Of a stretch of DNA of 38,393 bases, positions 15,801-26,876 are shown one piece after another (position 1 is the stretch's first letter; every line of letters begins with the position of its first letter). The translations under genes were made by a program, and so were the position numbers. The stretch is from Chloroflexota bacterium (GTDB lineage: Bacteria > Chloroflexota > Dehalococcoidia > Lucifugimonadales > Australimonadaceae). The notes under the pieces are model-generated. The model saw nothing but the letters and a program-made list of their open reading frames with translations, was not told the origin of the DNA and did not search any database. The DNA lies in NCBI GenBank assembly GCA_009838965.1, contig VXQP01000016.1, positions 1 through 38,393 of the forward strand. The letters run 5' to 3'.

Positions 15801-17292
15801 CAAACCCTCCGCCGAGGACTGCCTGAAGGTACTCCAAGTGATTGCCCGCCAGCGAAGTGAGGAAGAGGTCGTCTTGCTCGAAACCCTGCGCGCACTCGCC
15901 ACACACTATGACCAGGGGAACATACTGCAACCTCGCCAACTCATGAAACTAGCCTTGTGGACCAGCAAGGGCTGGATGCGTGACCGTCCAGTGTACGCAA
16001 CGGACGACCCCGTCTTGGCAAAGGGGCTGAGGACTCAGCTTCCACTATGGGAACCCGGCGGAGACCTTAGCCAATTTCGGGCTCTACTCGGCCCATTGGG
16101 CATCAAGGAAATCCGTGCCGCTGATACTGCAGTCATTGATCCGATGCTCGCAAATGAAGACCCACGGTCAACTGACCTGTTCCGGTCTGCACTAAGGCTG
16201 CTTCGGGAGGACCTCGCGCGGAACGCCCCTCAACTCACCGAGGGCATGGCAGTCTCTTGGGACAGCCTTGAAGAGTTCACCGTGAGCACTCACCCGTCCC
16301 TCGCGTTACGTGTACATGTGGTCACGGACAAGACAGACCAGACGTACATCGCAGAGGTTGACGCGAAGGTTGATGAGGCCAGTCGCCAAGTGTTCGCTAG
16401 ATCCGCTGAACTGCTCTCACGAGTAGATGGCGGCGGGCGAGCACTCGCAGCGCTTTCCAAAGGAGACTCACGCCTTTTTGCGCAGGCATGGAGAGCTGCT
16501 TGTGACCAAGCCGAGGAAGGAATAGAGGCACGTCGCATAGAACTCGCGCAGCAACGCGCTATGCGCGAGGAGCAGGAATTACACGCACGGCTGGTTGATT
16601 TTCAAGAAATGATTGCAGCAAGAGCGGCTCGTGGTCCTGTTAGAGAATCTGCGAACTCAGCATCGCCGACAAATAGAACCACAGGCCACAAGAAAGCCGC
16701 AGACCTCGGCGCACCTCGCAGGTTGGTAGACCCAGACTCGTTTGTCCTCGTCGATCCCAGAGGGCGGATTGACAAGACAGGCAATACTGGCAAATCGACA
16801 AGTCTCAACAGCGGTCTCGCCAAACCGAGGACAGGCGTACCTAGTCCGCGCAATAGCTCTCCTCTTCCTGGGTACTCTGGTCTGGACAAGGAGGATGTAG
16901 GACTAAGGTTTGTCAAGAAGGTGCTGAGTAGTGACGGCAAGGATATTGTGGACCTCCGAGCACAACGTGGAGTAGGGGCCGATGCAATCGACGATATGGA
17001 GAACTTCTACGAGCTGAAGGTCAGTGCGGGAACAGAGCCTGACCAAGTGACGCTGACGAACGCTGAGGTACAGCGCGCACTCACTACGTCTAACTTCTTC
17101 CTCATCGTTGTCTCAGAAGTTGAGGGCACTAACGCCCATCCAACCGTACGCGTGATTGTCGACCCTTTGAAGCAATTGCAAACAACGGACAGAGGAAGCA
17201 TCACTTTGTCAGGAGTACGTACTGCAAAGAGCCTCGTCTACAACTTTGCGCCCGTTAGCGATTCGGCACCGCCGAGTAGTGAAGAAGGCTAG
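12802..17292 (+). CDS. Giant GHKL (sacsin/NOVEIN-like) ATPase with C-terminal DUF3883/PD-(D/E)xK nuclease-like domain
   Basis: A 1496-residue single-gene protein. The N-terminus carries an HSP90-type ATP-binding fold in the sacsin/NOVEIN style: N-box LAEIVQNADD (about 84-92, with E85 and N89), a G1-like VSHNGDPV (110-116), and a G2 lid, GAIGRFGIGLMTL (137-149). About 1,100 residues without clear motifs follow, including charged helical stretches near 1230-1270. The C-terminus (about 1355-1475) matches DUF3883: GLRFVKKVL, then GVGADAID, then FYELKV with E1404 and K1406. This is a nuclease-like D...ExK arrangement. Similar proteins occur in bacterial defence islands and are thought to be ATP-gated nucleases or scaffolds. 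The ribosome binding site is weak (GGTGA). It is divergent from the tiny-gene cluster and convergent with katG. The roles are inferred from the domains. Confidence 0.8.
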   Translation: MSDSPDRGTNLLARARQAADQIFDVRDGDPPPIYDEPREIKAANAAIGRLAERFEDLPGRIRSALDAARDNAGLLSGDRLQGLAEIVQNADDVRASEVRLLLRPNDLLVSHNGDPVQLHHVVGLATPWLSTKGEEAGAIGRFGIGLMTLRSLSQTLEVHCSPYHVRLGAPTIASIEPPDLPVGFNQAGWTTLRIPLSDRPVSLEEVVRWLEQWDDSALLFLRHVSRVTLLTPKSEPLRELTLFRSSEADLLVDKSSGTRRTVNRQRIEASDGRSWVVYNTDAPTPSQVSRARKATDSTTPIAVALPLSPLHAGKVYAGLPVETTRTPLFVNAQFDPLAGRTGFADNEWNAELVPLVAELWTEAALDLFTRSPRVAWHAVPITNSLERDTASPLIRSLERAIVERAWQWIAPQLSFPVTGQGHVPLSDLAVEAQPLERILTMDETARLAGLPATLPTKVRDTGGRWRVVLDDWRSAGADIPKPVTVEQALDLVGDEARPPNSTIALVAAALEDGLSERLGELRCVIAQNGRHLVPPSNESPEAVAAQATPLGEQLGIVTILHDAHLRDSKAARTVLRWLTQCGALLDHSDDRALVRRLAHAGQSGQQAIQLTDAQVQALRDTFERIDPAERGSLGADVGRAISLEAYTYHGKDRRATWTRPAEAYLPRTIDHGTDSLAAAAQRTPGLSWMSDRYETVLRSPTGRSGMGALRFLRLLGAETVPRPDLHPNLFRRYSDNRLGLYISVSGGPEARRKAMAERRATYTLQDSHNPALQAIVEDISREQNKSKRRKRASALISTLGRGWDRLLSDFAEVESAWDDYVWHLRGQVHAFWLWQAGDVAWLDDERGNPRRPSDLRIRTSGTIAIYGKDSPDYLHRDFAQSSTRVLDMLGVSSDPRRSELVDRLKQLQEERRGEQPNTNLDLEVAVVYQALARDLAKASRSDLTEAQLRQEFQRASLVLTKQGWRPPANVLAGPPIFGEYRAFAPSVEGTERLWNVLKLSKPSAEDCLKVLQVIARQRSEEEVVLLETLRALATHYDQGNILQPRQLMKLALWTSKGWMRDRPVYATDDPVLAKGLRTQLPLWEPGGDLSQFRALLGPLGIKEIRAADTAVIDPMLANEDPRSTDLFRSALRLLREDLARNAPQLTEGMAVSWDSLEEFTVSTHPSLALRVHVVTDKTDQTYIAEVDAKVDEASRQVFARSAELLSRVDGGGRALAALSKGDSRLFAQAWRAACDQAEEGIEARRIELAQQRAMREEQELHARLVDFQEMIAARAARGPVRESANSASPTNRTTGHKKAADLGAPRRLVDPDSFVLVDPRGRIDKTGNTGKSTSLNSGLAKPRTGVPSPRNSSPLPGYSGLDKEDVGLRFVKKVLSSDGKDIVDLRAQRGVGADAIDDMENFYELKVSAGTEPDQVTLTNAEVQRALTTSNFFLIVVSEVEGTNAHPTVRVIVDPLKQLQTTDRGSITLSGVRTAKSLVYNFAPVSDSAPPSSEEG

Positions 17293-17331
17293 CGCCATAG
17301 GGGGATTGTTCGATTCGAGCCCTAAACACCA

Positions 17332-17357
17332 GAGGGGAGGCCGTATGGCCTCCCCTC
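17332..17357. terminator. Hairpin between convergent genes, likely bidirectional terminator
   Basis: GAGGGGAGGCC and GGCCTCCCCTC form an 11-bp perfect stem around a GTAT loop. It lies 39 nt after the stop of the giant ATPase gene and 31 nt before the end of katG, which is read in the other direction. No T-tract follows on either side, but the stem is strong and the position fits termination of both transcripts. Confidence 0.65.
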
Positions 17358-17388
17358 CTGCATGCCTGCGTCGTTACGGGACTTCCGT

Positions 17389-20980
<3,592 letters not shown>

Positions 20981-21023
20981 CGCCTTACACCGCCGCTCTG
21001 ATAGCAGTCTCTATCCCGACCGG

Positions 21024-23147
21024 TTACTCGATAGGATTGAGCGTTATCCCCGCCACGTCCGGCTGGCCGAGTGGGTTCATCTGGAAGCCCTGCACTCGCG
21101 GACGCAACAGCACGTAGTCCTTGAAGTGGAAGAGCGGGAAGAGGCCCGCTTCGTCGATCAGCAGTTGCTCCGCCTCGCCGTACATGCTCAGCCGGATCTC
21201 GCGGTCCCACTCGGCGCGTGCGCCCTCGATGAGCGTGTCGAATTGATCGTTCACGAATCTGCCATCGAGCGGTTGAGTGTGCAACAGCAGGTCCAGGAAG
21301 TTCTCCGGGTCCGGATAGTCCGCCACCCAGCCACTGTGCCACACGTTCCCCACGACGTTCTCCAGCGAGTAGTAGAACACGTCCGATTCGTGCAGTTCCA
21401 CCTGCACGTCCACGCCCAGTTCCTCCTGCCACGCCGCGACCACGAACTGGACCATCTCCGTAGGTTCACCGTCCACGTCGACGGCGCTGAACACGACTTC
21501 CGGGAAGTCGTCGGCGTACTCCGACTCGGCGAGCAGCCGGCGCGCCTCTTCCGGATCGTAGGGGATGCCACGAAGCGACTCCGAGTAACCGGGCATGCCC
21601 GGCGGCAGAAGCCCTTTGGCGAGTTCTACGTTCCCGTCGTAGACCACCTCTATCAGCCGCTCGCGGTCGAGCGCCATCAGGAAGGCGCGCCGGACATCGG
21701 GATCGTCGAACGGCGGCTGCGCTCCATCGACTCCGAGGTAGATGGTTATGAGCTGATCGAACTCGCTGAGCTGGCTGCTCAACGACTCGCTCTCCCGCAC
21801 GAAACCGAGCGAGCCGGTGCCCACGGGTATGGCATCCCACGCGTCCGAGAGGTACATCGCCAGTCCGCCGACACCGGGCAACGCGGCCAGGGGTGAGACC
21901 ACGTACTCCAGTGCCGCCGGGCTGTGATAGCCGTTGAAGCGCTGAAGAACGACGACCTCTTCCCTTTCCCACCGGGCCAGCCGGTAGGGGCCGGAGCCGT
22001 TGATGTCGTCACTCATCCACCAGTCGAAACCGAGCGGCTCGACGGTGCGCCGGTCGACGATGGCGGCGGAGGGATACGTCAGTTTCGCCAGGAAGTACCC
22101 TTTGGGCTCGTCTATCGTGATGCGAATGGTGCGCTCGTCCACGACCTGCACGCCGGAGACCTCCTCCGCTTCTCCGTTGAGCTTCTCGGTGACACCCACG
22201 ATGTCGCCCAGATAGGTGGGCGCCGTCTCGCTGTTGAGCGCAGCGTCTGCAGCGCGCTCTATCGAGTACTTGAAGTCTTCAGCGGTGATAGGGGTCCCGT
22301 CGTGAAACGTTATGTCGTCGCGCAGGGTGAAGGTGTAGACCAACCCTGTCACGTCGACTCTGAAATCCTCGGCGAGGTCGGGCTCGATACTGAAGTCGCT
22401 CGATATCCGGACAAGGCCACTGAACAGGCTCGTTACGAAGAAGTGCGAGGTCGTCTCCCTGGCGATAGCGGGATCGAGCGTCGTGGGCTCTCCGAGCGGC
22501 ATGGTGAACGCACTGTCGCGGGGCACGCCGTAAGGCTCAGGAGGGAAACTCCTGAAGCTCGCCAGCATGGTGTCGATCGTTTCCTCCTGCCGCTCGACCT
22601 CGGCCAGCGGTGCTATGACCACCAACAGATAGAGCAACTCGCCGCGCTGCATCACCTGCATACGCCGTACGTCAGTACCGCCTTCCACCTCGTAGAGGAT
22701 GTCTGCGCGCTCGGCCGTTGTGCCATCGTCCAGCGTCACGGCGCCGGTGCGCTCCACCCGCGGGTTCCCTTCCTCCGGTGTGAGGGACGGAATGGCCGCC
22801 TCGATCTGCTCGCTCAGCGATCCTGCGGATGCCTGCCGGGAGAGCAGCAACATGCGTGAGATCCCCTCGCCGTCCTGGACGACCAACCAGGCGCCTTCCC
22901 CTCCGGTCGGTGTTATCGACCACTCTGCGGGGTAATAGAGCGATATCCCCAACTCCTGGCTCACGAATGGGACGAACCCCTCAGGCACCGGGTCGGGAGT
23001 GGGAGTTGCCGTCGGTTCCGGGGTTGCGGTTGGGGTCGGGGTCGGCGTGGGTACCGGCGTTGCGGTCGGCTCAGGTTCTCCCGAACAGGCGGGCGCCCCC
23101 ACGACAAGCAGCATGAGAAGGACAGGCGCAAGAACACGCTTCAACAA
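21024..23147 (-). CDS. ABC transporter substrate-binding lipoprotein, family 5 (peptide/opine/nickel type)
   Basis: A 707-residue extracytoplasmic solute-binding protein. The start is a TTG at 23147 placed 7 nt after TAGGAG; upstream in-frame codons lack such a site. The signal peptide (LLKRVLAPVLLMLLVVGAPAC) ends in a lipobox-like cysteine. A Pro/Thr-rich repetitive linker (TATPVPTPTPTPTATPEPTA) then leads to an extra domain of about 170 residues before the family-5 fold. That fold is marked by TLDPAIARETTSHFFVTSLF and YTFTLRDDITFHDGTPITAEDF. The extra N-terminal domain is unusual for this family. No permease or ATPase genes adjoin it, so partner genes are elsewhere. Ligands of this family are peptides or similar compounds. 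Confidence 0.9.
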   Translation of the reverse strand: MLKRVLAPVLLMLLVVGAPACSGEPEPTATPVPTPTPTPTATPEPTATPTPDPVPEGFVPFVSQELGISLYYPAEWSITPTGGEGAWLVVQDGEGISRMLLLSRQASAGSLSEQIEAAIPSLTPEEGNPRVERTGAVTLDDGTTAERADILYEVEGGTDVRRMQVMQRGELLYLLVVIAPLAEVERQEETIDTMLASFRSFPPEPYGVPRDSAFTMPLGEPTTLDPAIARETTSHFFVTSLFSGLVRISSDFSIEPDLAEDFRVDVTGLVYTFTLRDDITFHDGTPITAEDFKYSIERAADAALNSETAPTYLGDIVGVTEKLNGEAEEVSGVQVVDERTIRITIDEPKGYFLAKLTYPSAAIVDRRTVEPLGFDWWMSDDINGSGPYRLARWEREEVVVLQRFNGYHSPAALEYVVSPLAALPGVGGLAMYLSDAWDAIPVGTGSLGFVRESESLSSQLSEFDQLITIYLGVDGAQPPFDDPDVRRAFLMALDRERLIEVVYDGNVELAKGLLPPGMPGYSESLRGIPYDPEEARRLLAESEYADDFPEVVFSAVDVDGEPTEMVQFVVAAWQEELGVDVQVELHESDVFYYSLENVVGNVWHSGWVADYPDPENFLDLLLHTQPLDGRFVNDQFDTLIEGARAEWDREIRLSMYGEAEQLLIDEAGLFPLFHFKDYVLLRPRVQGFQMNPLGQPDVAGITLNPIE

Positions 23148-23218
23148 GGGGGGTCTCCTATATGGGTACTCTCGGCACGCCCTTCTCGAACCGGGCGTCA
23201 CCCACAATTTTACCCTAT

Positions 23219-23242
23219 CCCGCCCTGTCGGCCATGGGCGGG
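23219..23242 (-). terminator. Hairpin after prfB
   Basis: CCCGCCC and GGGCGGG form a 7-bp GC stem with a 10-nt loop, starting 7 nt beyond the prfB stop codon. In the direction of prfB it is followed by ATAGGGTAAAATT, which has no real T-run, so termination may be weak. Confidence 0.4.
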
Positions 23243-23249
23243 AGGCACA

Positions 23250-24357
23250 TCAGTCCTGCTCGCCTTCCACGCTGGAGAGGAGGTAGGCACGCATGAATCC
23301 CTCCAACTCTCCACCGAGGACGAGGTCGGGGTTCGTGGACTCGAAGCCGGTGCGATGGTCCTTGACCATCTTGTACGGGTGGAGCACGTAGCTCCTGATC
23401 TGGCTCCCCCATCCCGCAGATACGTGCTCGCCCTTGAGCGCCGCCCGCTCCTCTGCGCGCCTGCGCATCTCGACCTCCATGAGCCGTGCCCGGAGGATCT
23501 TCATCGCCACTTCGCGGTTCTGGAGCTGCGAGCGCTCGTTCTGGCAGGAGACAACGATGCCGGACGGTATGTGCCGGATGCGAACGGCCGTAGAGTTCTT
23601 CTGCACGTGCTGGCCGCCTGCCCCGCTCGCCTTGAAGACGTCCATCTCGATGTCGTCCGGGTTGATCTGTACTGCCACGTTGTCTTCCGCTTCCGGCAGC
23701 ACCTCTACGAGCGCGAACGACGTATGGCGCGCATGGGCCGCGTCGAACGGGGAGAGGCGCACGAGCCGGTGTACGCCGCGCTCCGCCTTCGCATAGCCAT
23801 ACGCATAATCCCCGGAGATCTCCAGCGTCGCGCTCTTGACGCCTGCCTCCTCCCCGGCGGAGAGGTCCAGCACCTGCGCCTTGAAGCCGCTCTGCGCAGC
23901 CCAGCGCGTGTACATGCGCAGCAGCATCTCGGTCCAGTCCTGCGCGTCCGTGCCGCCTTCACGGGCGTGGATGGCAAGTATCGCGCTGCGGTCGTCGTAC
24001 TCGCCGGAGAGCACCAGCAGCAACTCGCGTTGTTCCGCCTCGGAGAAGATGGCTGCGCTCTCCTCCGCAAGCTCCTCTGCCATCGAAGCATCGTCCGCCT
24101 CGATGGCCATCTCCAGCAGTTCGACGGTGGAGCGGATACGGGACTCGAAGCTGCGCCAGCCGTCGACGGAGGCGCGAAGGCGCGAGAGCCGCTGCATGAT
24201 GGCCTGCGCATGCTCCGGATCGTCCCAGAGACCAGGTTCGGCCGCCTGCTCCTCTAACCGTTCGAGTTCCGATTCCTGGCCGGGGAGGTCAAAGCCGCAC
24301 CATGATGCCGGCGATATGCCCGGCAAGATCGGTGAGGCGCTGTCGAAGTTCTTCCAT
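23250..24357 (-). CDS. prfB: Peptide chain release factor 2, with programmed +1 frameshift
   Basis: RF2 reads UAA and UGA stops and triggers peptide release. The gene begins at the ATG at 24357 (GGGAGG upstream) and encodes 22 residues (MEELRQRLTDLAGHIAGIMVRL) ending at CTT TGA. The in-frame UGA is at 24291-24289. A +1 shift on CTTTGAC continues as DLPGQESELERLEEQ, giving about 368 residues, the normal RF2 length. CTT-TGA-C is the known autoregulatory slip site, and a weak Shine-Dalgarno-like GGTG lies 3 nt upstream of the CTT. The peptidyl-transfer motif GAGGQHVQ and the RF2 codon-recognition tripeptide SPF (RLSPFD) are present. Read without the shift, the gene would be mistaken for one starting MPGISPAS. 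It lies upstream of and divergent from tRNA-Pro. Confidence 0.96.
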
Positions 24358-24469
24358 CAGGTATGCTCCCTCCCGCCAGCCAGCGGATTCACTCGTCATT
24401 CTACCATCCCCGCAAGACCCTCCTGTGATGGACGAGGCGCGGCGGCCTGTGCTACGCTCGCTGCACGGC

Positions 24470-24546
24470 CGGGGTGTGGCGCAGTCCGGAAGCGCACCTG
24501 CATGGGGTGCAGGGGGCCGTTGGTTCAAATCCAATCACCCCGACCA
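24470..24546 (+). tRNA. tRNA-Pro(GGG), CCA encoded
   Basis: A 77-nt cloverleaf. The acceptor CGGGGTG pairs with CACCCCG, followed by A and an encoded CCA. The D-arm is GGCGCAGTCCGGAAGCGC. The anticodon stem CCTGC/GCAGG encloses the loop ATGGGGT, with anticodon GGG that reads the proline codons CCC and CCU. The T-arm contains GGTTCAAATCC. The structure is complete. The nitroreductase-like gene starts 25 nt later on the same strand, so the two may share a transcript. Confidence 0.95.
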
Positions 24547-24570
24547 TTCCACCCTTTCACCGGAGAACAC

Positions 24571-24999
24571 ATGACTACATCCGGCAGTGGCAAACCTGCG
24601 TGGGTGCTGGAACACCTGGAACGCTACATCGCGACTGACGGCGAGGACGGCCACATGTGGCGGGGCACGCCCACGCTCCTGCTCACGACGACGGGCCGCA
24701 AGTCCGGCAGGGAGGTTACGACGCCGCTCATCTACGGCGCGCACGGGGGCAGTTGCATCGTCGTAGCCTCGCGCGGCGGCGCACCGGACCACCCGCAGTG
24801 GTACTACAACCTCAGCGCGAACCCCTCTGTCCGCGTACAGGTAGCCGCCGACAAATTCGACGCTGTTGCGCGCACTGCCAGCCCTGACGAGAAGCCCGAG
24901 CTGTGGCAGCTCATGGCCGGCATCTACCCGCCCTACGACGAATACCAGGCGAAGACCGAACGGGTTATCCCCGTCGTCATCCTGGAGCGGGCCAGCTAA
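24571..24999 (+). CDS. Deazaflavin-dependent nitroreductase-like protein (DDN/Rv3547 family)
   Basis: A 142-residue protein with the pattern of the F420-dependent DDN family, a small split beta-barrel. Marker segments are the TGRKSGREVTTPLIY strand pair, the GGAPDHPQWYYNLSANPSV motif that binds the deazaflavin, and the PPYDEYQAKTERVIPVVIL end. Members reduce quinones, nitro compounds or enones with F420H2. The ATG at 24571 follows GGAGA; longer in-frame extensions run through the tRNA and the antisense of prfB and are not coding. The presence of this gene implies that the host makes F420, in agreement with the LLM oxidoreductase at 35-36 kb. The substrate is unknown. Confidence 0.92.
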   Translation: MTTSGSGKPAWVLEHLERYIATDGEDGHMWRGTPTLLLTTTGRKSGREVTTPLIYGAHGGSCIVVASRGGAPDHPQWYYNLSANPSVRVQVAADKFDAVARTASPDEKPELWQLMAGIYPPYDEYQAKTERVIPVVILERAS

Positions 25000-25027
25000 C
25001 TTTCCCCGATAGACACCACGAACGAAG

Positions 25028-25060
25028 AGAGAGGCCGGTTTCTAGTCCACCGGCCTCTCT
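25028..25060. terminator. Strong hairpin between convergent genes
   Basis: AGAGAGGCCGGT and ACCGGCCTCTCT make a perfect 12-bp stem with a 9-nt loop. It lies 28 nt after the nitroreductase-like gene and 40 nt before the end of the HTH gene on the other strand, so it should terminate both. Confidence 0.7.
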
Positions 25061-25099
25061 GTAGTGTTGCCTCGGATTGATGCTGACTGTGGATGCGGG

Positions 25100-25411
25100 T
25101 CAGGCCGCGAGCGGCATCGTCTGCATCCTGCGGAGCGCTCGGTGCACGGTGCGAACGCTGATTCCGAACCTGCTCGCCACTTCGAAAACGTGCAGGTTCT
25201 CGTACTGGTAGGCCCATGCGATCTCCTCGTCCCGCTCCCGCAGTTTGTAGGCCTGGTACCAGGCAGGGTCATCGAACTTACAGCGCGGGAGAGGGCAGTC
25301 CAGACACGACATCGACGCCTCACAGCCCGTGTCGGTGTAGCGCATCTGCTCCGGCAGCCCGTCCATGACTGGTTCGTCGCGCCTTCGTCCTGACTTCGTG
25401 TATATGCTCAT
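25100..25411 (-). CDS. Small four-cysteine helix-turn-helix protein
   Basis: A 103-residue protein; GGAGG precedes the ATG at 25411. Four cysteines (C30, C36, C39 and C44, in GCEASMSCLDCPLPRCKFDD) could bind zinc or an iron-sulfur cluster. The spacing is reminiscent of, but not identical to, WhiB-type proteins. A C-terminal helix-turn-helix follows (about 76-95: EVASRFGISVRTVHRALRRM). It is probably a DNA-binding regulator. It lies 76 nt after the terminase-like gene, on the same strand and with no terminator between, so it is likely in the same LexA-controlled transcript. Proteins of this wording are, as I recall, common in Chloroflexota genomes and phages, without assigned function. Confidence 0.75.
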   Translation of the reverse strand: MSIYTKSGRRRDEPVMDGLPEQMRYTDTGCEASMSCLDCPLPRCKFDDPAWYQAYKLRERDEEIAWAYQYENLHVFEVASRFGISVRTVHRALRRMQTMPLAA

Positions 25412-25487
25412 CGCTTCCTCCTTCTGGTCATTCCGTCTCATAACGGCTATCCATGCGTTCTCGGATCCATAAGTCCAGGCAACACCC

Positions 25488-26798
25488 TCAGGACGCGATA
25501 GCCATGGGGAACGCCATCTGTTGTTCTCCCGCCTGCTCTGCGTCCTCACTTGCGAGCATCGCGATCCCCTCCAGGAATCCTTCGTCCTGTCCCTCCACTG
25601 CAACAGTGAACCCACGCCCTTCGCCGACGCGCAGCACCGCCCACTCCATCTCACGCCGCAGCGCCCGGTACTCCGGGGAACCGTCCGGTGCATAGAAACC
25701 CACTCTTCCCGTGAGCGCTGCCGCGATAACAGCGGACGATTCACGCTCACGCTGCCGCGATGTTTCAGTGAACCACTGCACATGGCCCTGCTGCAGGCTC
25801 CGCTGCAGCAGATCCCTCATTCGGCCGTCATCACGAGATGTGCGCACACGCACGAGCACGCTCTCACATGGCCAGGTCTTCTCCACGAAACGCTTCAGCC
25901 CTGCCACGAGCGTCGCTTCGTCTGCCGCCTCCGCCCATTTATGGTCTAGCACCCGCAATCCACCAGCCGTGCGCGAGGCCACAGAAGCGACTGCTGTCGC
26001 CGGAGAATCGACCATGCCCACTGCTCGTGTCACGACGATAGATGCCACGAGCCTGTCGGCCACGGCGAGCCTTCGAGGTCCACCGGTCCCGAACAGGTCG
26101 CGCAGACGCTCGCGCGGGAACGCCGAGGCGCCTCCGGAGACAGGGCGAAGCGCGTACGCCGTCTCGAACTCCGGGTGCATGTCGCCGAGCCATCCGCGTT
26201 CGGCCTCGACGCGTGTCGCATAGCCCTGTAGTTCCGCTTCCGCACGCTCCAGTGGCACACGGAAGTGTCTCCAATCGCCTCCAGCGGCAGCGGCCTCCTT
26301 GTTGGCGAGTTTCACGTGCTCGAACGGAGTCTCTCCGTTCCACGGACGACCGTAGAGGACGACCGTCGCGCCGGACGCGCCCGCCATCTCCTGCAGGCGC
26401 GCTACTTCCGCAGGACGGAGGAGGTGGGCATCGACGACCTGGATCAGTTCGAATTGCCCACGTACGTGCTCCAGATCATCCGGCGCCGCGTACAGCACCT
26501 GCGCGCGCCCCAACCGTACGCATGCGCTCTCGTCAGACCACAATCCCTTCAGCGAACCTGCTCGCAGGTGACTGACGAGCCGTTGCTTGACGTCCGGTTG
26601 CCCGTCCGGAACGACGCGGAGCAGTGCCCCGCCCGCGTTCAGGTTCACGCTCATCACCAGCATCTCCAGTTGAGAGGCCAGTTCGTTCACTCCTGCACCG
26701 AGCGGCATCTCGACGGTGAACACTGAGCCTTGCTGTTGCAGCACGTCAGACGTGACCGCTGTTGCTATCTCGCGCTGATATGTCGTTGGCGTCTTCAT
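25488..26798 (-). CDS. Degenerate terminase-large-subunit-like protein under LexA-type control
   Basis: A 436-residue protein. The N-terminus (TYQREIATAV, then FTVEMPLGAGVNELASQLE at about 27-45) lines up with phage terminase ATPases of the type E-M-x-R-Q-x-GKNELSAQLE. The Walker A lysine is replaced by valine (GAGVNE), and the Walker B region is IQVVDAHLL instead of VDEAQ. The middle (WLGDMHPEFETAYALRPVSGG, about residues 198-218) matches the terminase segment before the nuclease domain. The C-terminal domain has the order of an RNase H-like nuclease but lacks the expected Asp cluster. Both activities therefore look lost, while the frame is intact, which suggests reuse for a new role. No other phage structural genes are near. 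The start has GGGAG upstream. Family assignment is by memory of motifs and is tentative. Confidence 0.55.
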   Translation of the reverse strand: MKTPTTYQREIATAVTSDVLQQQGSVFTVEMPLGAGVNELASQLEMLVMSVNLNAGGALLRVVPDGQPDVKQRLVSHLRAGSLKGLWSDESACVRLGRAQVLYAAPDDLEHVRGQFELIQVVDAHLLRPAEVARLQEMAGASGATVVLYGRPWNGETPFEHVKLANKEAAAAGGDWRHFRVPLERAEAELQGYATRVEAERGWLGDMHPEFETAYALRPVSGGASAFPRERLRDLFGTGGPRRLAVADRLVASIVVTRAVGMVDSPATAVASVASRTAGGLRVLDHKWAEAADEATLVAGLKRFVEKTWPCESVLVRVRTSRDDGRMRDLLQRSLQQGHVQWFTETSRQRERESSAVIAAALTGRVGFYAPDGSPEYRALRREMEWAVLRVGEGRGFTVAVEGQDEGFLEGIAMLASEDAEQAGEQQMAFPMAIAS

Positions 26799-26814
26799 TC
26801 CACTACTCCCGGCA

Positions 26815-26826
26815 GAACGTATGTAC
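26815..26826. promoter_or_regulatory. Third, imperfect LexA-like box
   Basis: GAACGTATGTAC differs at one position from GAAC-N4-GTTC. It lies just after the predicted transcription start and before the ribosome binding site of the terminase-like gene. It could add to repression or be chance. Confidence 0.35.
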
Positions 26827-26838
26827 TACGCTGCAGGC

Positions 26839-26867
26839 ATACTAGAACGCCTGTTCTGTTCTGTCAA
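26839..26867 (-). promoter_or_regulatory. Consensus sigma-70 promoter of the terminase-like gene
   Basis: On the minus strand TTGACA (26867-26862, six of six) and TAGTAT (26844-26839, five of six) are separated by exactly 17 bp. The transcript would start near 26832 and give a leader of about 34 nt. A LexA box fills most of the spacer, so repression by promoter occlusion is expected. Confidence 0.8.
26845..26856. promoter_or_regulatory. LexA (SOS) box 1
   Basis: GAACGCCTGTTC keeps both GAAC and GTTC arms of the Gram-positive-type LexA operator. It sits inside the -35/-10 spacer of the promoter. Confidence 0.75.
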
Positions 26868-26876
26868 CACCGTTTA

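Noticed and set aside
23000-23085. Tandem DNA repeat as independent element
   Set aside because: Explained by the Pro/Thr linker of the solute-binding lipoprotein.
23836-24570. N-terminal extension of the nitroreductase-like frame
   Set aside because: Runs through tRNA-Pro and antisense prfB; the family starts at the ATG at 24571.
25488-26798. ImuA or RecA-like SOS mutagenesis protein
   Set aside because: Considered because of the LexA boxes, but the motif order fits terminase better and there is no imuB or dnaE2 next to it.
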